In this document: one piece after another, positions 46,061 through 58,880 of the stretch | Layout: the number at the start of each line of letters is the position of its first letter | Position numbering within the stretch: position 1 is the first letter of the stretch | Source: Lingula anatina | Taxonomy: Eukaryota; Brachiopoda; Lingulata; Lingulida; Lingulidae | Direction of reading: 5' to 3' | Length of the DNA stretch: 64,000 nucleotides | Assembly (NCBI RefSeq): GCF_001039355.2 | Contig: NW_019775880.1 | Coordinates: forward strand, 478,127 to 542,126 | Program-made: the position numbers and the translations under genes | The notes under the pieces: model-generated | Seen by the model: only the letters and a program-made list of their open reading frames with translations | Told to the model about the DNA's origin: nothing | The model's database searches: none

Positions 46061-49046
46061 ATTTTCTGCTTTTTGTCTGTACACTTGACAGCTTTGCTGA
46101 CTTGTTTAAATATAAGTTTTTTTAATGTTTGTAGCAAAACTTAGATTGAATGAAAAGAATAATGCATGCACATTGGACTTGCATGGATGTAAGTGGTAGA
46201 TAAAGCCATGTTCAATAAAATGAATTATTGTCAATGACTTAAAGAAGCTTGGCTCAATAAAAAGGTTAGTTATTAGTAAATTTGGATTATTTATCAGTAG
46301 ATTTAGAAAAAACATTAATAAAGAAACATGAAAAAATTGGTTTTACATAACATTTTATGAGTTTTGGTCCAAAATTTGATGTGAATGGTGGGTGTCATTT
46401 TTGGCTTAATTAAACTATCCTTTAAGATGGAGCCCTTGAAGGTGAGTGGCTTTGTGTTTAAGTATGATAATCAAAACTTTTTTATTAATTTTGCCTTGAA
46501 TACCATTGCCTTCTTTAGATTTCTCATACAATGAAGGCCCAAGATTGATTTTTTTTTTCAAACTTCTGTATACATCAACCAAGGGGACTACTTTCGGCAC
46601 AAGACATTTTTATGTTGGGACAAGTAAAATGTACCAACAAATGAAGGTAAAATATTTCTGCAACTTATGAGAATACACTTTCCGGTAGGCTCCAAGTTAT
46701 AGATATTTTTCAATAAGAAGCAATGCCAAAGTTGACAATAATATGACTTCTATCGAACCTCCAAGTGTGTCTCCGTTTTGATTTTTATTCAGAGCGCGTT
46801 TCAAATAAATTGAAAAGATCAGGCTTTTTCTTTAATCTTTTAATGTACAGGCATTTTCAGAAAGTTTTATCGTAAAAAAAATTAAATGTTACTGGAAAAA
46901 TTACCAAAATTTATTATTAGTCTAAACATTTTATTTTAGTCTGTTTTAGCTAGGATTTGGAGATATCTTGATGTTAAATATAAAAACGGTTTTTAAAGTT
47001 TGAAAGTTTAAATGTCTTTATACTTAAATTTTTTACAAAAATGTTTCAGTTAGTGAGATCTCTATTAAAAGAGCTATTTGAAAAAGGAAAAGAAATTTTT
47101 AAAAATGTCATTTCAAAAAGTACAGTTGCGTTTTTGCATGTAGGTCCCATTAGGTGGGTCCTAGTTTGCGCGTGTCCGGAATCTTCGTCATTTCTCTTTA
47201 CCAGCAGGGTGATCAAAAGGGGCCGTAGCAATATTCTGAAGTCCGTATTATGCATGAACAAAGTGTATAGTGTACTGGCAATGAAGTAAAGTTCATCAGA
47301 GGCACGCGCGCATACGATTTTTCGGACCAACCAACCTTTGGAGCAATGAAACTTTGGATTATCAAAGAATATTAGGACATCATGACCCTTTATTATCATC
47401 CAGATACCGAAAATGAGTTTTTTTTCCTGCATCTAATCATTCAATAATGCGTTTTTTCTTTGTGCTGATTTAAAACAATGAAAAAACCCCTTAAATACAA
47501 AATATCAGCGTTTATATTTTTTCGTTGCAATGTATAAGCATAGGCAACTCAAAGCTTTAATCGTCAATTTAACACCTTTCTATTTTGAGGTGAGATAGTA
47601 ATCGGTATGGGGCGTAACTTCATCCCTGAACAAGATTTTATCACGAAAAATTGGCAGAGTTGAATAAGAGTGTATTAGCTACAATCCTGCGCCGTCATCT
47701 TGGTTTAGATGTTTTTGTTATAGAGTATTAGCCCCTAATTACAGATTTTCATTAAACAAAGGCATTATTTTGCTTTGTCAACGATAAAATCTTAACTAAA
47801 AATTTAAGAAAAATTGCTTGCACGGTTTTGGAGTACTTAATGGTGTCATTAAATCGGCGTTGAAACGGTGATCATGGGTGATCAAGTAAAAGAGAAATTT
47901 TAAAAACCGATATTTCAGTTTTTACCCAAAAATCGCAATTATGACGTCACTTGTTAGATGACATATGTGTAAATGTTAATTTATTTAGTCACTGCACACT
48001 GAAGATTTATTTATTACCCAAAAGAATGTAGGTAAATAAGGAGTTTTGGGCGAACGGTGACAATATCCTTATTAACCTGACCCAGTTTCTACGTCAAGTT
48101 CATGAGATGATAGCCTAAAGTTTCTTGTAATGCTGTGATATTGGATTTGATAGGTAAGTTTGTGTAGTACTGTGATCTACGAGATGTCTGTATAAAAAGC
48201 ATTTTCTTGAATTTTCTATAACAGATAGAATAGCCTGCATGTTGCATATCCAGTAAATTCTGCTTAACTTGACTGATTATAAAGTTTTCATCATAATTGT
48301 TAGGAAATAACCAAAGTTCATTAATTAAGACTGGTTTCTATTAAAAATGTCGTGTACTGCTGTATTGCTGCAGCTGTGCAAAGACTGATATAAGAGTATC
48401 TTTTTACAATTCCTTGAACGATGTGACCTTTTTACGCATAACTGCCACATACATGTAGAATACCTCGAGTAACAACGTGCTGTTATATTTGTAGTGTAGC
48501 TGCTCTGCTATTGTATCCATATACTCAAGGAAGGGTTGTGCCTATCTGAAAAGGCTACCATAACGATTCACAAATCTAATCTGATCAATAAAAGTATTTT
48601 TATTCAATATTTTCGTTGAATATTACCCATTGTAGCACCATGTTTATTTAGGTTACTTGAGGTCATATCGCTCAAGATGTACAGAAGCCGAATGACCCTA
48701 GGTTGAATCAACGCTAAGTAAACCATTAACCTGATCCATTGCACTAACAAATAAATCGGTCGCGTGATTGCAAGGACCGTGAGTCTGATTAAACAAATTA
48801 CTTTGACAGTAGAGGTACTTTTAATAATTTTTAAGTCGTCCTTGTTTTTTAAAGACAATCGTTAAAACCTGATTTAAATTGAAGGCATCAAACAGTTTTA
48901 GATATTATGTTCATTTGATGAAAATTCCACCCCTGGATATACAGTGCATAAACTGCCGAGCGAAAAAGAACGTGTTGGCTGGCGATCGGTCAGATGGATT
49001 TATACGATTTACACATTGTTTAATACAATGTACACTTCACTGCACT
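46061..49046. other. Intergenic sequence without a supported gene
   Basis: Overlapping open frames of 82 and 128 codons on opposite strands at 47041-47432 share one slightly less AT-rich stretch. Neither has a recognisable motif or splice context, so I do not call a gene. The right part (about 48550-49046) should hold the 3' UTR of the neighbouring minus-strand gene. Confidence 0.4.
48599..48604 (-). terminator. Candidate poly(A) signal of the disordered-protein gene
   Basis: Minus-strand AATAAA (TTTATT on plus) about 443 nt past the stop codon at 49047-49049. A plus-strand AATAAA lies at about 48586, so the site looks symmetric. Confidence 0.45.
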
Positions 49047-52000
49047 CTATCCGTCCTGTGCTTTGTATTTTTTCAATCGTGCATAGAAAGCCTCGTGCTG
49101 TTCTCGAGTTCTGTAAGGAAACCCAGTAATATCAAGCTTTTTGGGGTCTTTCCGTTCTTTAGAAGGGACTTTATACTTATACACTCCTTCTGTGGTACTG
49201 AATGAAATTTTTTGATTATCGAAAGATTTCTTGTTGATATCGGAGTTCTGCTTTAGAGACTGACCGGTTGGATCAGATTTTGAAAGGGGGGATTTCATCT
49301 TGTCCCTCCTTTTGAACGCCTTTCTCAGTTCCCCGAGCTCCCATTTGAAGCTATCAGATCGAGTTAGTCTGCTGCTGCCCTGTCCGTCTTCACTGTCGCT
49401 ACTGGGTAGGCGCGGCCTCACCAAATCTTCCGCCTGCTTTAGCCTTGCCAAACATTGTTCATATTGCTCGGGGTTAGTCAGAGCTTGAAGGAGTAAATTA
49501 GGCATCGGTGTAGGCGGACGATTTCGCGGTTTACCGCCTTCAGACGATACGATGCCACCATTGTCAGTGCCATTTTGGTGATCGCCACTTTTTAAAAGGA
49601 TAGATCTGACGTTCAGTTTTGGCAACTGTCTTTGAGCTGGCTGCCCCAAAGTTCGTACTGTGATCGGTTTCGGGTCGATGCCAGGGCCCGTTGCCGCTAA
49701 CTGTGGATATAGTTCTCTCGCTTTTGCTGCATATTTTTTTATCACACTTAAAATGTCAACTGAATGGACAGATTTTAATCCAAACGTTTTTCGTTTTTGT
49801 GATCTGGCATGTTCGCGAAATTCTTCCAGTGGGTTGGAAGGTGTTGGCAAATGTTTATTCTCCCTGAAATTGTCTGTGACGTAGCTGGCGATTACGGGGT
49901 TTCCTGCACCGAGTTTGGCCTCCTCGGAATCGGCAGATGGTCGTAAAGCTATCGTTTCAGGAGCAAGCCGTACTCCAGGTTCCCCTCGTCGAGGTGTTAA
50001 TTTTGGAAGCACCGATCTCCGACTTATGTCCACGTTCCCCTTGGCAAAAGAATCCCCATTACCTTTGCTATGACCGTCGCTCTCTGAGGAGTTACTCTCA
50101 GGGCTGAACTTAGTTTTCCGAGGTAATTTTTCGGTAGTGTTTTGAGGTTTACGCGGCGATGTCGGTGGATCGTCCTGACATGGTTTCTGCTTCATGGGAC
50201 TCTCAGTTCCAGTTTGTGAAGACGGTGCGGCAGGTATCGATTGTGAGGCTGGAGCTGACTTTGGCAACGGCACGGTTTCATCTGGGCTTTGGTTTGCAGC
50301 ACCGTTTGGAACGCCTTCAGCCTCTTTGGGTATTTCCGTCGCCTCGTTGGGACTAAAACGAAAAAAAATGAATAATTCTCTGTCAGGTCGATTCCATAGT
50401 GCACATATCACAGAAATTCAAAACAAATCTTTCACTTCACCCCAAACGTAGCTGATGTTTCATAAATTCTATAAATGGTGTTGACCAAGCTTTTCATAAA
50501 CATGTATTATACATTAAAGAAAGTTATAATGAAGAGGTAAGGAATACACACGAAATGGGTTATTATTATTATTATTATTATTTTTGTAGTTTATTTCGCA
50601 GACGGGACTTGCCTCATAACGTGCAAAAAGCGAAGTGCATTCAAACAGGTAATAAAACGTCACTGAAAATCAAAATTGAATCCAATGAAGGAAACATGGC
50701 CCAATTAGAAGGTGAGTGAGCACAGCTCATCAGAAACACATTTTGCGGCTGTTAATCCAATGGCAAAAGCCAACCGAACCCCTGCGTCAAACTTTACCAC
50801 CAATACTGGAAAATAAAATCCAATTCAAGCACTCTGGCCAATAAAATGGTGATGGAAGATGGGGACAGCACCCCGCGTTTCAGAAATATTCAGCGATCAT
50901 CGTACTCTACATACGCTTGCCGTCCCCGTGTAAGTTTAACGGAGGAGGGAAACATGCTGTATATAGAGCAGAGTCTCTGCTAGAGGTCTGAAACACGGGG
51001 TGGGGAGTTACAGCAACGAAGCTTTTGAATGGCTGTTATCCCAGTGGCAAAACCTGGCAACAAACTGATCCACGGCACCGCTGCGTCTTCCTTACCCTTG
51101 TCCACTCTGCAACATAGACCTCGCTTGTCTTATAAACGCAAAGCTGTGAAGATTATGTAGAATATAACTGGAATTAAACAGTATGGAATTTATATAGACA
51201 TTGAAAATGTCTTTTATTTATTTATTTATTTATTTATTTACATTTTGGTTACATATAGCTGTGTCATAATTTTTAATGCTCACGTTAGTAGAACTGTAAA
51301 AAGTGTTTTTGCATGTTTGTTCATACCAGCTTTCAAATTATATAGAAGAAAAGAAATAAATTATGTATCAAGTAAAAAAAAGCCTTGCTTGAACAATAAC
51401 TGGTCCCGTGCGTTAACTGCGTAACTGATCATCAAATCAATTACGCCAATAAAAAATGGCCTTCAATTAATTTTTTATCAAATTCAAACAAGAAAAAATC
51501 CTAACATTACTTCTTAGGGTATAACTCCAGAGCTATGCTGTCGGATAAATAATTGCCACGCTCTTCATAACCTAAACTGAACTAATGGAAAAAAATAACC
51601 AAATCATCTTATTAAGCATGACACTGCAAGCATGCTTCCAGAGAAGTTATTATAGCGTCAACATTGTTATCGAAAAGTCAACAGTAATAATCCGTCACTG
51701 TGTATCGTCTCATCCATATTGTATGGGGGCATCGCAACTTTCTACTGCTTTTATAAGGAAAATCGATACGCAGTGGAAGTAGTATTGTTGCATGGTAAAC
51801 ATAATGAAAAGTATACCTGTAGACCCAGGGCTTAAGAAGCACACTTGAAGTAGTTTGCCGCTTCTGTATTCATGTACGTTAGATCTAAGATTATTAGATG
51901 TTTATTAGATCTTAGGTTAGATACACCACGATCTGTATTCTTCGTTAGGATCCGTGGAATCAATAGTATTTCTTTTTCATAACATGGTCTATAACATTTA

Positions 52001-53447
52001 AGGTTAAATGTATCTACTTCATTTTTGACAAAAAAAAAAAAAAAAAAAAAATTCAGAGAATGTGGTGTGATTGAAATGATTACCTTAATGCGTCATTTAT
52101 GTCCCTGCATATAATTCTAACATTACGAATTTACGGACGTAATCCAAATTTCTCTTGACAGTCCCCTTGCAATGAAATCTGTAGTAATTAATTATATAAG
52201 CGCTGGAGAGAGAAAGGTAGGGAAAGAAACAGCCGTTCTTCCAATCCAGTCAAGTCGATAATTTGTGTTTATCATAGCTGTTTCACGCACTCATGATATT
52301 AAAGAGACTAAAATTAAAATGGTGACTAAATATTTGAGAAATACTCTAGACACCTGTTAAATGCTTTCTTCTACTTTGACAGAAAGAGCTAAAATTTCGT
52401 ATCCGAATCGATAAAAGTCGGGAAACTGAATAAGAATAGGCAGTTTTTTTCCAACTAGGTCTATACACATTCGAAAAAAGGGCGAACAATATGTTAATGG
52501 AAAGACCATATGTTAAACTCGCATAAAAATCTTGGCTTTATCTTCAATGACCCCGACTTCGGATACAAGTGTTTTCAGAACAAACACTTCAATCTGTGAC
52601 TTAAGACATGTCTCTAAAGTTGAGAATAAAACTAACATACGCCATATAGACTATAATGTATTAGTCTTGCACACCAAATCGAAATGATTTTTATGTTGTA
52701 TTTTGTTATATATATATACACCTGTGACCCATGAAATCGTCTGTCTTACTGCACATGTATATGATTCGTACTATATCACTTCTCTGTAGCATCATCACGT
52801 GGTGTTGCAATCTCCCTAATATATAGTATTTTAGGTTGTAGTATCACGAATTCCATTTTGTTCAGAAGTTCATAGCAAAACCTGTTCAGTTTCATTCTAC
52901 TAATGATGTAGTGATCGTTGAAATACGAATTATGAACTTACCATATCTTCTGAAAATATGGGTCACTACTTCCCAGTCCATTTTCCAATTGTTTGTTCTT
53001 TTCTGGTGTTGTTGCCTTGGCGCTGTACCCATGCCTCGTTCTGTACTCTTCCATGTACTGTCTGTAGTTAGTATAATGCTGAAACTGGTACGGATCCGGC
53101 TCGACTGTGGACTTTTTAATTCTAGATACACCCCATGCTTTTGTTGGTAACATGTAGTGTTTATCTTTATGCCTTTTATGTTTTCCATGTTTTTGCCTGT
53201 TGTCCGTATCTCGGACTGCTGTGGCCGACTCGTCGTAGTCCCAGGGAGTCACATCTGCCAGGCGGGAGCAAAAACATTCTTCGTCTGAGATTTCCAAATC
53301 AGCGAGACGAAGAACTGAAATTGGGCTGCTGCTGGCACAGGCACGGTTGAAATTCCAGTCGGATTTTACTCCCACGGTAGGAGTTTCAGACTCAGAATCC
53401 GAATATTCACTGGATTCTCCTGCCATTGAATCTGTCTCACCAGCCAT
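49047..53447 (-). CDS. Uncharacterised, mostly disordered 603-aa protein (two exons)
   Basis: Exons 53447-52942 and 50352-49047 join in phase 2, with donor TG/GTAAGT and acceptor CGTTTTAG. I do not recognise the protein. Seen: an acidic Ser/Glu/Asp-rich N-terminus (GESSEYSDSESETP, CK2-like sites); a basic His/Lys block (KHGKHKRHKDKH); a Tyr-rich helix-prone piece (YQFQHYTNYRQYMEEYRTRHG); a long Pro/Ser/Thr/Lys-rich stretch; a likely helical region (LLQALTNPEQYEQCLARLKQ); a Ser-rich segment before a basic helix (RSDSFKWELGELRKAFKRRD); and a C-terminus with several basic and aromatic residues (GVYKYKVPSKERKDPKKLD, HEAFYARLKKYKAQDG). GC content and codon use are higher than in the surrounding intergenic DNA, which supports real coding. 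The conserved-looking parts are the Tyr-rich block and the C-terminal 60 residues. It is possibly a scaffold or cytoskeletal adaptor, but nothing in the sequence proves it. Confidence 0.75.
50560..50582 (+). repeat. (TTA)n simple repeat
   Basis: Trinucleotide tract in the single intron of the disordered-protein gene. A (TTTA)n tract at about 51212-51240 and a 20+ base A-run at about 52030 lie in the same intron. Confidence 0.8.
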
Positions 53448-55517
53448 TCCACTCCACGACCTTTCACGTCAGATCTTAGTATTTTCTCCCATTTTTGTCG
53501 TCTGTCGACGCACCAGCTGCGTCTACGTTGCTCCCCAGTGATGTTTTATATAGTTTGAGTAATTCCACCAGCAACTTATGTTCAGTGAGTCACATACTTT
53601 CAAAATAAAATAAATACCAGCAAAATAGGGCTTAGTTCAAGGCCCCCTGAAACTACACGCTTACATACAAGTTACCAGCTGTTTTAAATAAAAACCAGCA
53701 TCTTATCACGAGTTTGACAAGTACAGCATCTCTCGTCGTCCAAGGGTCGGTATTGGCAGTGAAGTAATTCTCGTCCTGGTACCTAGTTACCCTATTCAGC
53801 AAACACGTCTTTAATCATCATCCACCGCGTCTCCAATATCAGTTTACATCTTCTAAATATTCATATATCGTTGGTAACTGTGGCATTGTCACGTTGACAC
53901 ATTGGTTGTACGCCTATTCGCTGTGAGCCCATGTCCACTTGGGGTAACTTCACAGCGCGTCCCACCATCTCAAGTTACACACAAAACACGAAGAGGTCGT
54001 AACTAATCGCCAATAAATAAGGCGACCTGTGTATTTGTCACTATTTCCAGCCTAGTTTCTCCCCCCTCTTGAATCCTTTCTGCTGTTACGCTAGTGTACT
54101 GTGAAAGATGTGTGGTAGGCTTAAACTTTCCACTACAAAAATTGCTGAAATTCACAAACTTCCAATCCGTGTTGGTAAACAATCGGATTTTCTTTCCTAC
54201 TTAAATATTCATAATAGAACGCCCGATACTTCGGATACGTAACCTGCTTTAAATTTAGCGTGAACGGTCTTCATGAAAGAGGCTAATTGATTCCTTTTAC
54301 AAACAATTATTTTCATACCCCGTACACTGTAAGACCTTTAGTTCTTAACAACAAATACTAGGTATTATTGTTAACTCATGCAATACAAAACTCAACAATG
54401 CGATAAAGTTACTGTTAAAGTAAGGATTAAGGCCCTAGCACATACATTTCAATTCCCAAGGTATTTCTGTCAACAAAATCGTTGTAATTCTTGTGTCAAA
54501 TATACCATTATTGAGCTATGCAACTTTAATGAATATTTGCAAGTGGTAATTTTAATTAACAGAAGTCAAAGAGCTTCGATTTTTACCGATTGTAACTATT
54601 GCGTTAGATGCGCCTCTAGCTACGGCGAACTTTGATGCTGTGCCACTTTCCATTCTGAGGTTAAAGGGTGGGGGCATCGATTTCACAATGAATGCAAACG
54701 CTTTAAGGTACACTGTACGCCTGTGAAAAGCTCTCCAAGTTACGCTTTTTTTTCTATGAGCATACCCAGCAAAGCTATAAAATTTCCCGAAAATAAAAGT
54801 ACCTGGCGTGGATAGTTCTAAATGATTGGTCATATCGATCATCGGAATAAGAAAACGGAAAAACAGAAATAAAAAACGGAATAAAATATTTAATCCACGT
54901 GCAGTGACGGATCGATCAATGAGTAGGAGAAAACTACTTCAATTTTTTCCTGAGGTGAGTTTAAGCAGAGCATACGTGCCCTTAAGTAACAAATATATAA
55001 AATCTACAAATCTTTCAAACAATTTCTCCAAACTTATTATGCTTATTATAAAAATACACTCTCATGTACTGAAGTGACAACATAAACTGCTATATTGTTG
55101 ACGTCATGTTTGATTATTGCGTAAATCTCTGGATTTAACCCGGGAAATGTACAGTAACTTCAAATGCCTACGCGCTCCAGAAATAACAAACACACGCATG
55201 CTTTTTCGACATAAAAAGAATAGTTTTGAGTCAGAATTTGTATAAATGTTTTAATTACCAATTAATTTCGCAATTTTTACGCAGTTGATGTGCTGACAGT
55301 GGTAGGCTGTCACTTTTAGCACTGCTATATTGTTGACGTTATGTTTGATTATTGCGCAAATCTCGTGCTGCGCCTGACGTCACATTATCGTATACCTAGA
55401 CAACCGTTGCATCGAAACCATTGGTTGTCAACCAAAATCAGTAGTGAACGCGTGCAATATAGCTCGTGTTATTACAGTTGATTTGCTTATATTTAGAACT
55501 GAAAATATGTAAAAGCA
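53448..55517. promoter_or_regulatory. Divergent intergenic region with CRE sites upstream of the kinase gene
   Basis: The disordered-protein gene (minus, ATG 53447) and the kinase gene (plus, ATG 55518) point away from each other. Full palindromic cAMP-response elements (TGACGTCA) lie at 55099-55106 and 55375-55382, and a variant (TTGACGTTA) lies at about 55333. A ~45-bp block, GCTATATTGTTGACGTYATG followed by TTTGATTATTGCGYAAATCTC, occurs at about 55089 and again at 55324, a duplication carrying its CRE. ATTGGTTGTCAACCAA with CCAAT-type halves is at about 55422. These suggest ATF/CREB-responsive transcription. Confidence 0.55.
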
Positions 55518-57876
55518 ATGCCGTCACGTGTAAGTAGGCCTACAGATATATTTTACTATGTACAGTTCAATAGATTATGTAACAAAAGCACGTTTGAAAG
55601 AGTATTTTCAAATTACCTGTTCGCTATTTAGGCCTATAAAGGCTACAGACTAGACAACGTGTTCTAAAATAAGAAAGCCAATCGTGTGAGTCCTTATTAT
55701 TCCTGCTGTGGTGATTTGATTAGGGCCTGTTTTAAACTTTTAACTCTTATAGAGTATGTAATTTGTGTATAAAACTACCAATGGCGGGGACTATAAATAT
55801 TATAAATGCCATTTTCCCTGTATAAGTATGTTAAATATTTTACTTGCAGAACCAAAGGAATGAAACGTCTTTGTTGAATCGTTTTCGCAATTTCATTTCT
55901 GTAGCAGCCAGACTGTTTATCTTTGGTGAGTCAAAACTATTTGAATAGGGTTCTAAATGTTTTATCTTATGGTAAAATTATGAATTTCAAAACAAACGGC
56001 TTAAGAAAAGATTCTAATAATATATTAATAAAAAGTTAGCAAAAAAAAGACAAGCGATGGATTTTGTCTTATTGCATCATATGATTTGACAATTCAAATA
56101 TATTTCTCTTAAATGTCATTAGCACCCAGGAATCCAACCCGTGATTCTACTAACAGATCAAAACGCAGGAGGAGGAGAGAGCGTGAACAGGTAAAGCGAA
56201 TTTATCCTGAAATTGTCCGAAAGAATATTTGTTTTTTCCATAGCATCTTCTGTTGTACCTCAAGTTATTTCCCTCATATTTTCTTTCTTTCTGTTTTCCT
56301 CTTTTTTCTTTTTTTGTCTATTTTAGTTTTTATTTTCCTAAATTTTCTTTTCTTTTATTTATTTTCATTCCACCAACTAGACATTTGATTCAATAAATTC
56401 CCACACTGAAAGTGGTGTTGATGTAGAATACGAAGGTAAGTTGAGGTCAACTTTTAGTGAAACAAGTGTTAAGATACTGACCATCAAACTAGGGTATCAA
56501 TGGTAAGCTTGATTTTATAATACAGAAGTCATTTGAGGGTGTTACCATTGAAAAATGTAAAATTCAGCAATTAGTTTAGGATGGGGATAAAAAATTATTT
56601 AAACAATCAAGATACAACATAGACGGAAGATTATTTCAGTAGGTGGTTGCAATTTATAGTAGGGAATGCGAGGGATAAGAAAAGAGCTATCGTGGGAAGA
56701 CGCATTCGGACACAGTGCACAATATATTAAACCATACGGCAAAGTAGACATTGGCATTACTAGAAAAGATTTTAAAAAGATAAAGAATTAAATAAAAGAG
56801 GGCAGTTGACTTTTTGACACTGGTTGATCCAAGGTATCGCAAAAACGTGCGGAGCCCCTCCTCCCCCCACCCCGGAATCCAACTAAATCCACCCCCGCCC
56901 CCCACCTACGAATGAGAGCTGAAAATGATACATTTTTTCTGTTCCAGGTTTGGCCCGCCGTGTGAATGACATTCCTGTGGGGGATTTGAGAAACTCCCCA
57001 AAATTCAATGTAGATGATGTCCCAAGGTTCCTGCCCGTAGGATGCCTGAACTTTCTGAAACGAAAGGGTATACTGCTAGGGGAAGGAACATTTGGCAAAG
57101 TGTATTTTGCCAAAGAAAAACAATCAGATTTGCCTGTCGCCGTAAAGGTCTTCAAAGATCAAACTGACTTTGATTTAGCAGTGAGAGAGGCAAGGATAAC
57201 TGCTGCCCTCTCAGAGAGTGGCATAGGTCCGAAATTTATTGGGTTAGTGGACTTGAGCTCCGTCAAATTTCTCAAAAAGGGCATCAAGAAGAAAAAATAT
57301 CACGCCTTAGGTATGGTGACTCAGTTTATTGGTGATCCAGTGAATCGCAAGACCATAACCCTGAGTGATGCACTAACAACGCTCCCCAAACAGGTCCAGG
57401 ACATTTCTCTCGTGATTGACTGGCTACGCCTCTTCGTTAAGCTTGCCATGAAACTCGCAAAGTTACACAATCTTGGATTCGTATTTAATGATCTTCACGA
57501 TGACAATGTGATTTTGAGTGAACCGATCGATGATAATACAGACGTTTTTATCATCGATTACGGCAAGGTTACGGTCAGTGGATCTAGTTTCGGCTTCTCA
57601 TATTACGTTGATCCATCGGAGAGAAAAAAACACGTGCTCCGTTATCCTCAGCATCCCCCGGAATATTTCGAGGGGAAGCCCTCCACAGCCTCGTCAGACG
57701 TGTACAGCTTTGGGGCTTTACTGAAAGCTGCCGATATGCCGAAGTGGCTGAACATCACCGACTTGGTGGATGACTGTCTCGCAGTGCAGCGGAGTGAGCG
57801 TCCTACCATGGACGAGGTTGAAAAGAAACTGCGTCAGTGTCTGAAAACACTGCCAATGCTTTTTAAACGGCGCTAG
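55518..57876 (+). CDS. Atypical (non-RD) protein kinase, five exons, ~379 aa
   Basis: Exons 55518-55529, 55850-55925, 56123-56190, 56381-56435, 56948-57876 join in phase (1140 nt). The N-terminal ~70 residues are not kinase: an amphipathic/hydrophobic piece (LLNRFRNFISVAARLFIF) and a strongly basic stretch (RSKRRRRREREQ), possibly a nuclear signal. The kinase domain has a glycine loop GEGTFGKV, an ATP-binding Lys in VAVKVF, an alpha-C Glu in AVREARI, a catalytic loop FNDLHDDN in place of HRDLKPxN (Asp and Asn kept, Arg lost), a metal-binding IDYG in place of DFG, PPEYFEG for APE, and DVYSFGALL. The residues needed for chemistry are present, so it may be active, but without the RD arginine. 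The activation segment is short. Substrate specificity (Ser/Thr or Tyr) is unclear and no orthologue is recognised. The tiny first exon is the least certain part. Confidence 0.8.
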
Positions 57877-58511
57877 AGACTTGGTCATTTTAAGCTGCAA
57901 TAGTTTTTAAAACATTTGCAACATTTTCATAAGAAAAAAGACTTGGTCGTTTTCACCAATAATTCTTGAACCATACAGGAGTATAAAATTTATCATTGCA
58001 TGGTGTCGTCAGCAATTGTTCATGTACGACACGGTCATTACTATTTTTTCCCAGTAGCTTATGATAAAAAGTGGCTTAAAAACGGATTTTCAGTTGTGTA
58101 GCTTCCCATGCTGCTCAATGTTTTTCTGTACGTCTTTATGACTGATATATTATTTGATTATGTACTTCCTTGCAATATTTCCCAATGGCGCAATGATTTT
58201 TTCATCTTTGAACAATTCGAAATGAACAATTCGAAAGTGGTTCACAAAAAAAGTCATAAGACTTCAATTCAAATTAAACTACTACAAGTACACTTCAAAT
58301 CCTGTGCAATATTTTACCAGTTTTTCTTATATCTAACCTGTATATTTATCATAAATAGATTTTACCTCATCTAAATCTTTAGATTAATGATTCTCTTAAC
58401 AATTATAGTCTCGTCTCAATTTTTATTGAGTGGCATACAACACATTGTACTATATGTTCATTGTTTTCAATACTTACCTCATAATTTTTGCATTGAAAAA
58501 TATCCATTATA

Positions 58512-58517
58512 AATAAA
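58512..58517 (+). terminator. Poly(A) signal of the kinase gene
   Basis: AATAAA about 635 nt after the kinase stop codon, the first clear canonical hexamer on plus after the CDS. It faces the minus-strand signal of the PNLDC1 gene at 58550. Confidence 0.55.
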
Positions 58518-58549
58518 GTATTCAATACTAAACAAACAGTTGTTTGACG

Positions 58550-58555
58550 TTTATT
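58550..58555 (-). terminator. Poly(A) signal of the PNLDC1-like gene
   Basis: Minus-strand AATAAA (TTTATT on plus) about 330 nt past the stop codon at 58881-58883. The two convergent genes would be cleaved within the same few dozen bases. Confidence 0.5.
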
Positions 58556-58880
58556 TTCTTTTTCAATACAATAATTAACAGCACATATGAGTTAGGCATG
58601 CATTAATATCTACTCACTGTAAGAAAAGATTGAAGAGGTAATCCTGGCAGCTATCTATTCAATGACCCTCTTGTTGAACTGAACCTGGGTATCAATTCAC
58701 TGTATAATAAAAAGAAAGGAGGAGAATATAAAACTCCTGACATCTTTTAATTTATACAATAGCCAATCACCAAATAAATCCAGTAGGTCCTTATATTAAA
58801 ATAATGTTGCTCTGACCAGTCAAACTGCATTTCTGTGAACTGATCTGCATGTTTAAAAGTAACCTCACTAACTGATACAA

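Noticed and set aside
47041-47432. Pair of overlapping open frames, 82 codons plus and 128 codons minus
   Set aside because: Neither has motifs, a start context or splice partners. Kept only as a note on intergenic sequence.
56113-56388. 91-codon plus-strand frame ending in a Phe/Leu-rich tail
   Set aside because: It is kinase exon 3 read through its donor into a T-rich intron. The hydrophobic tail is intronic.
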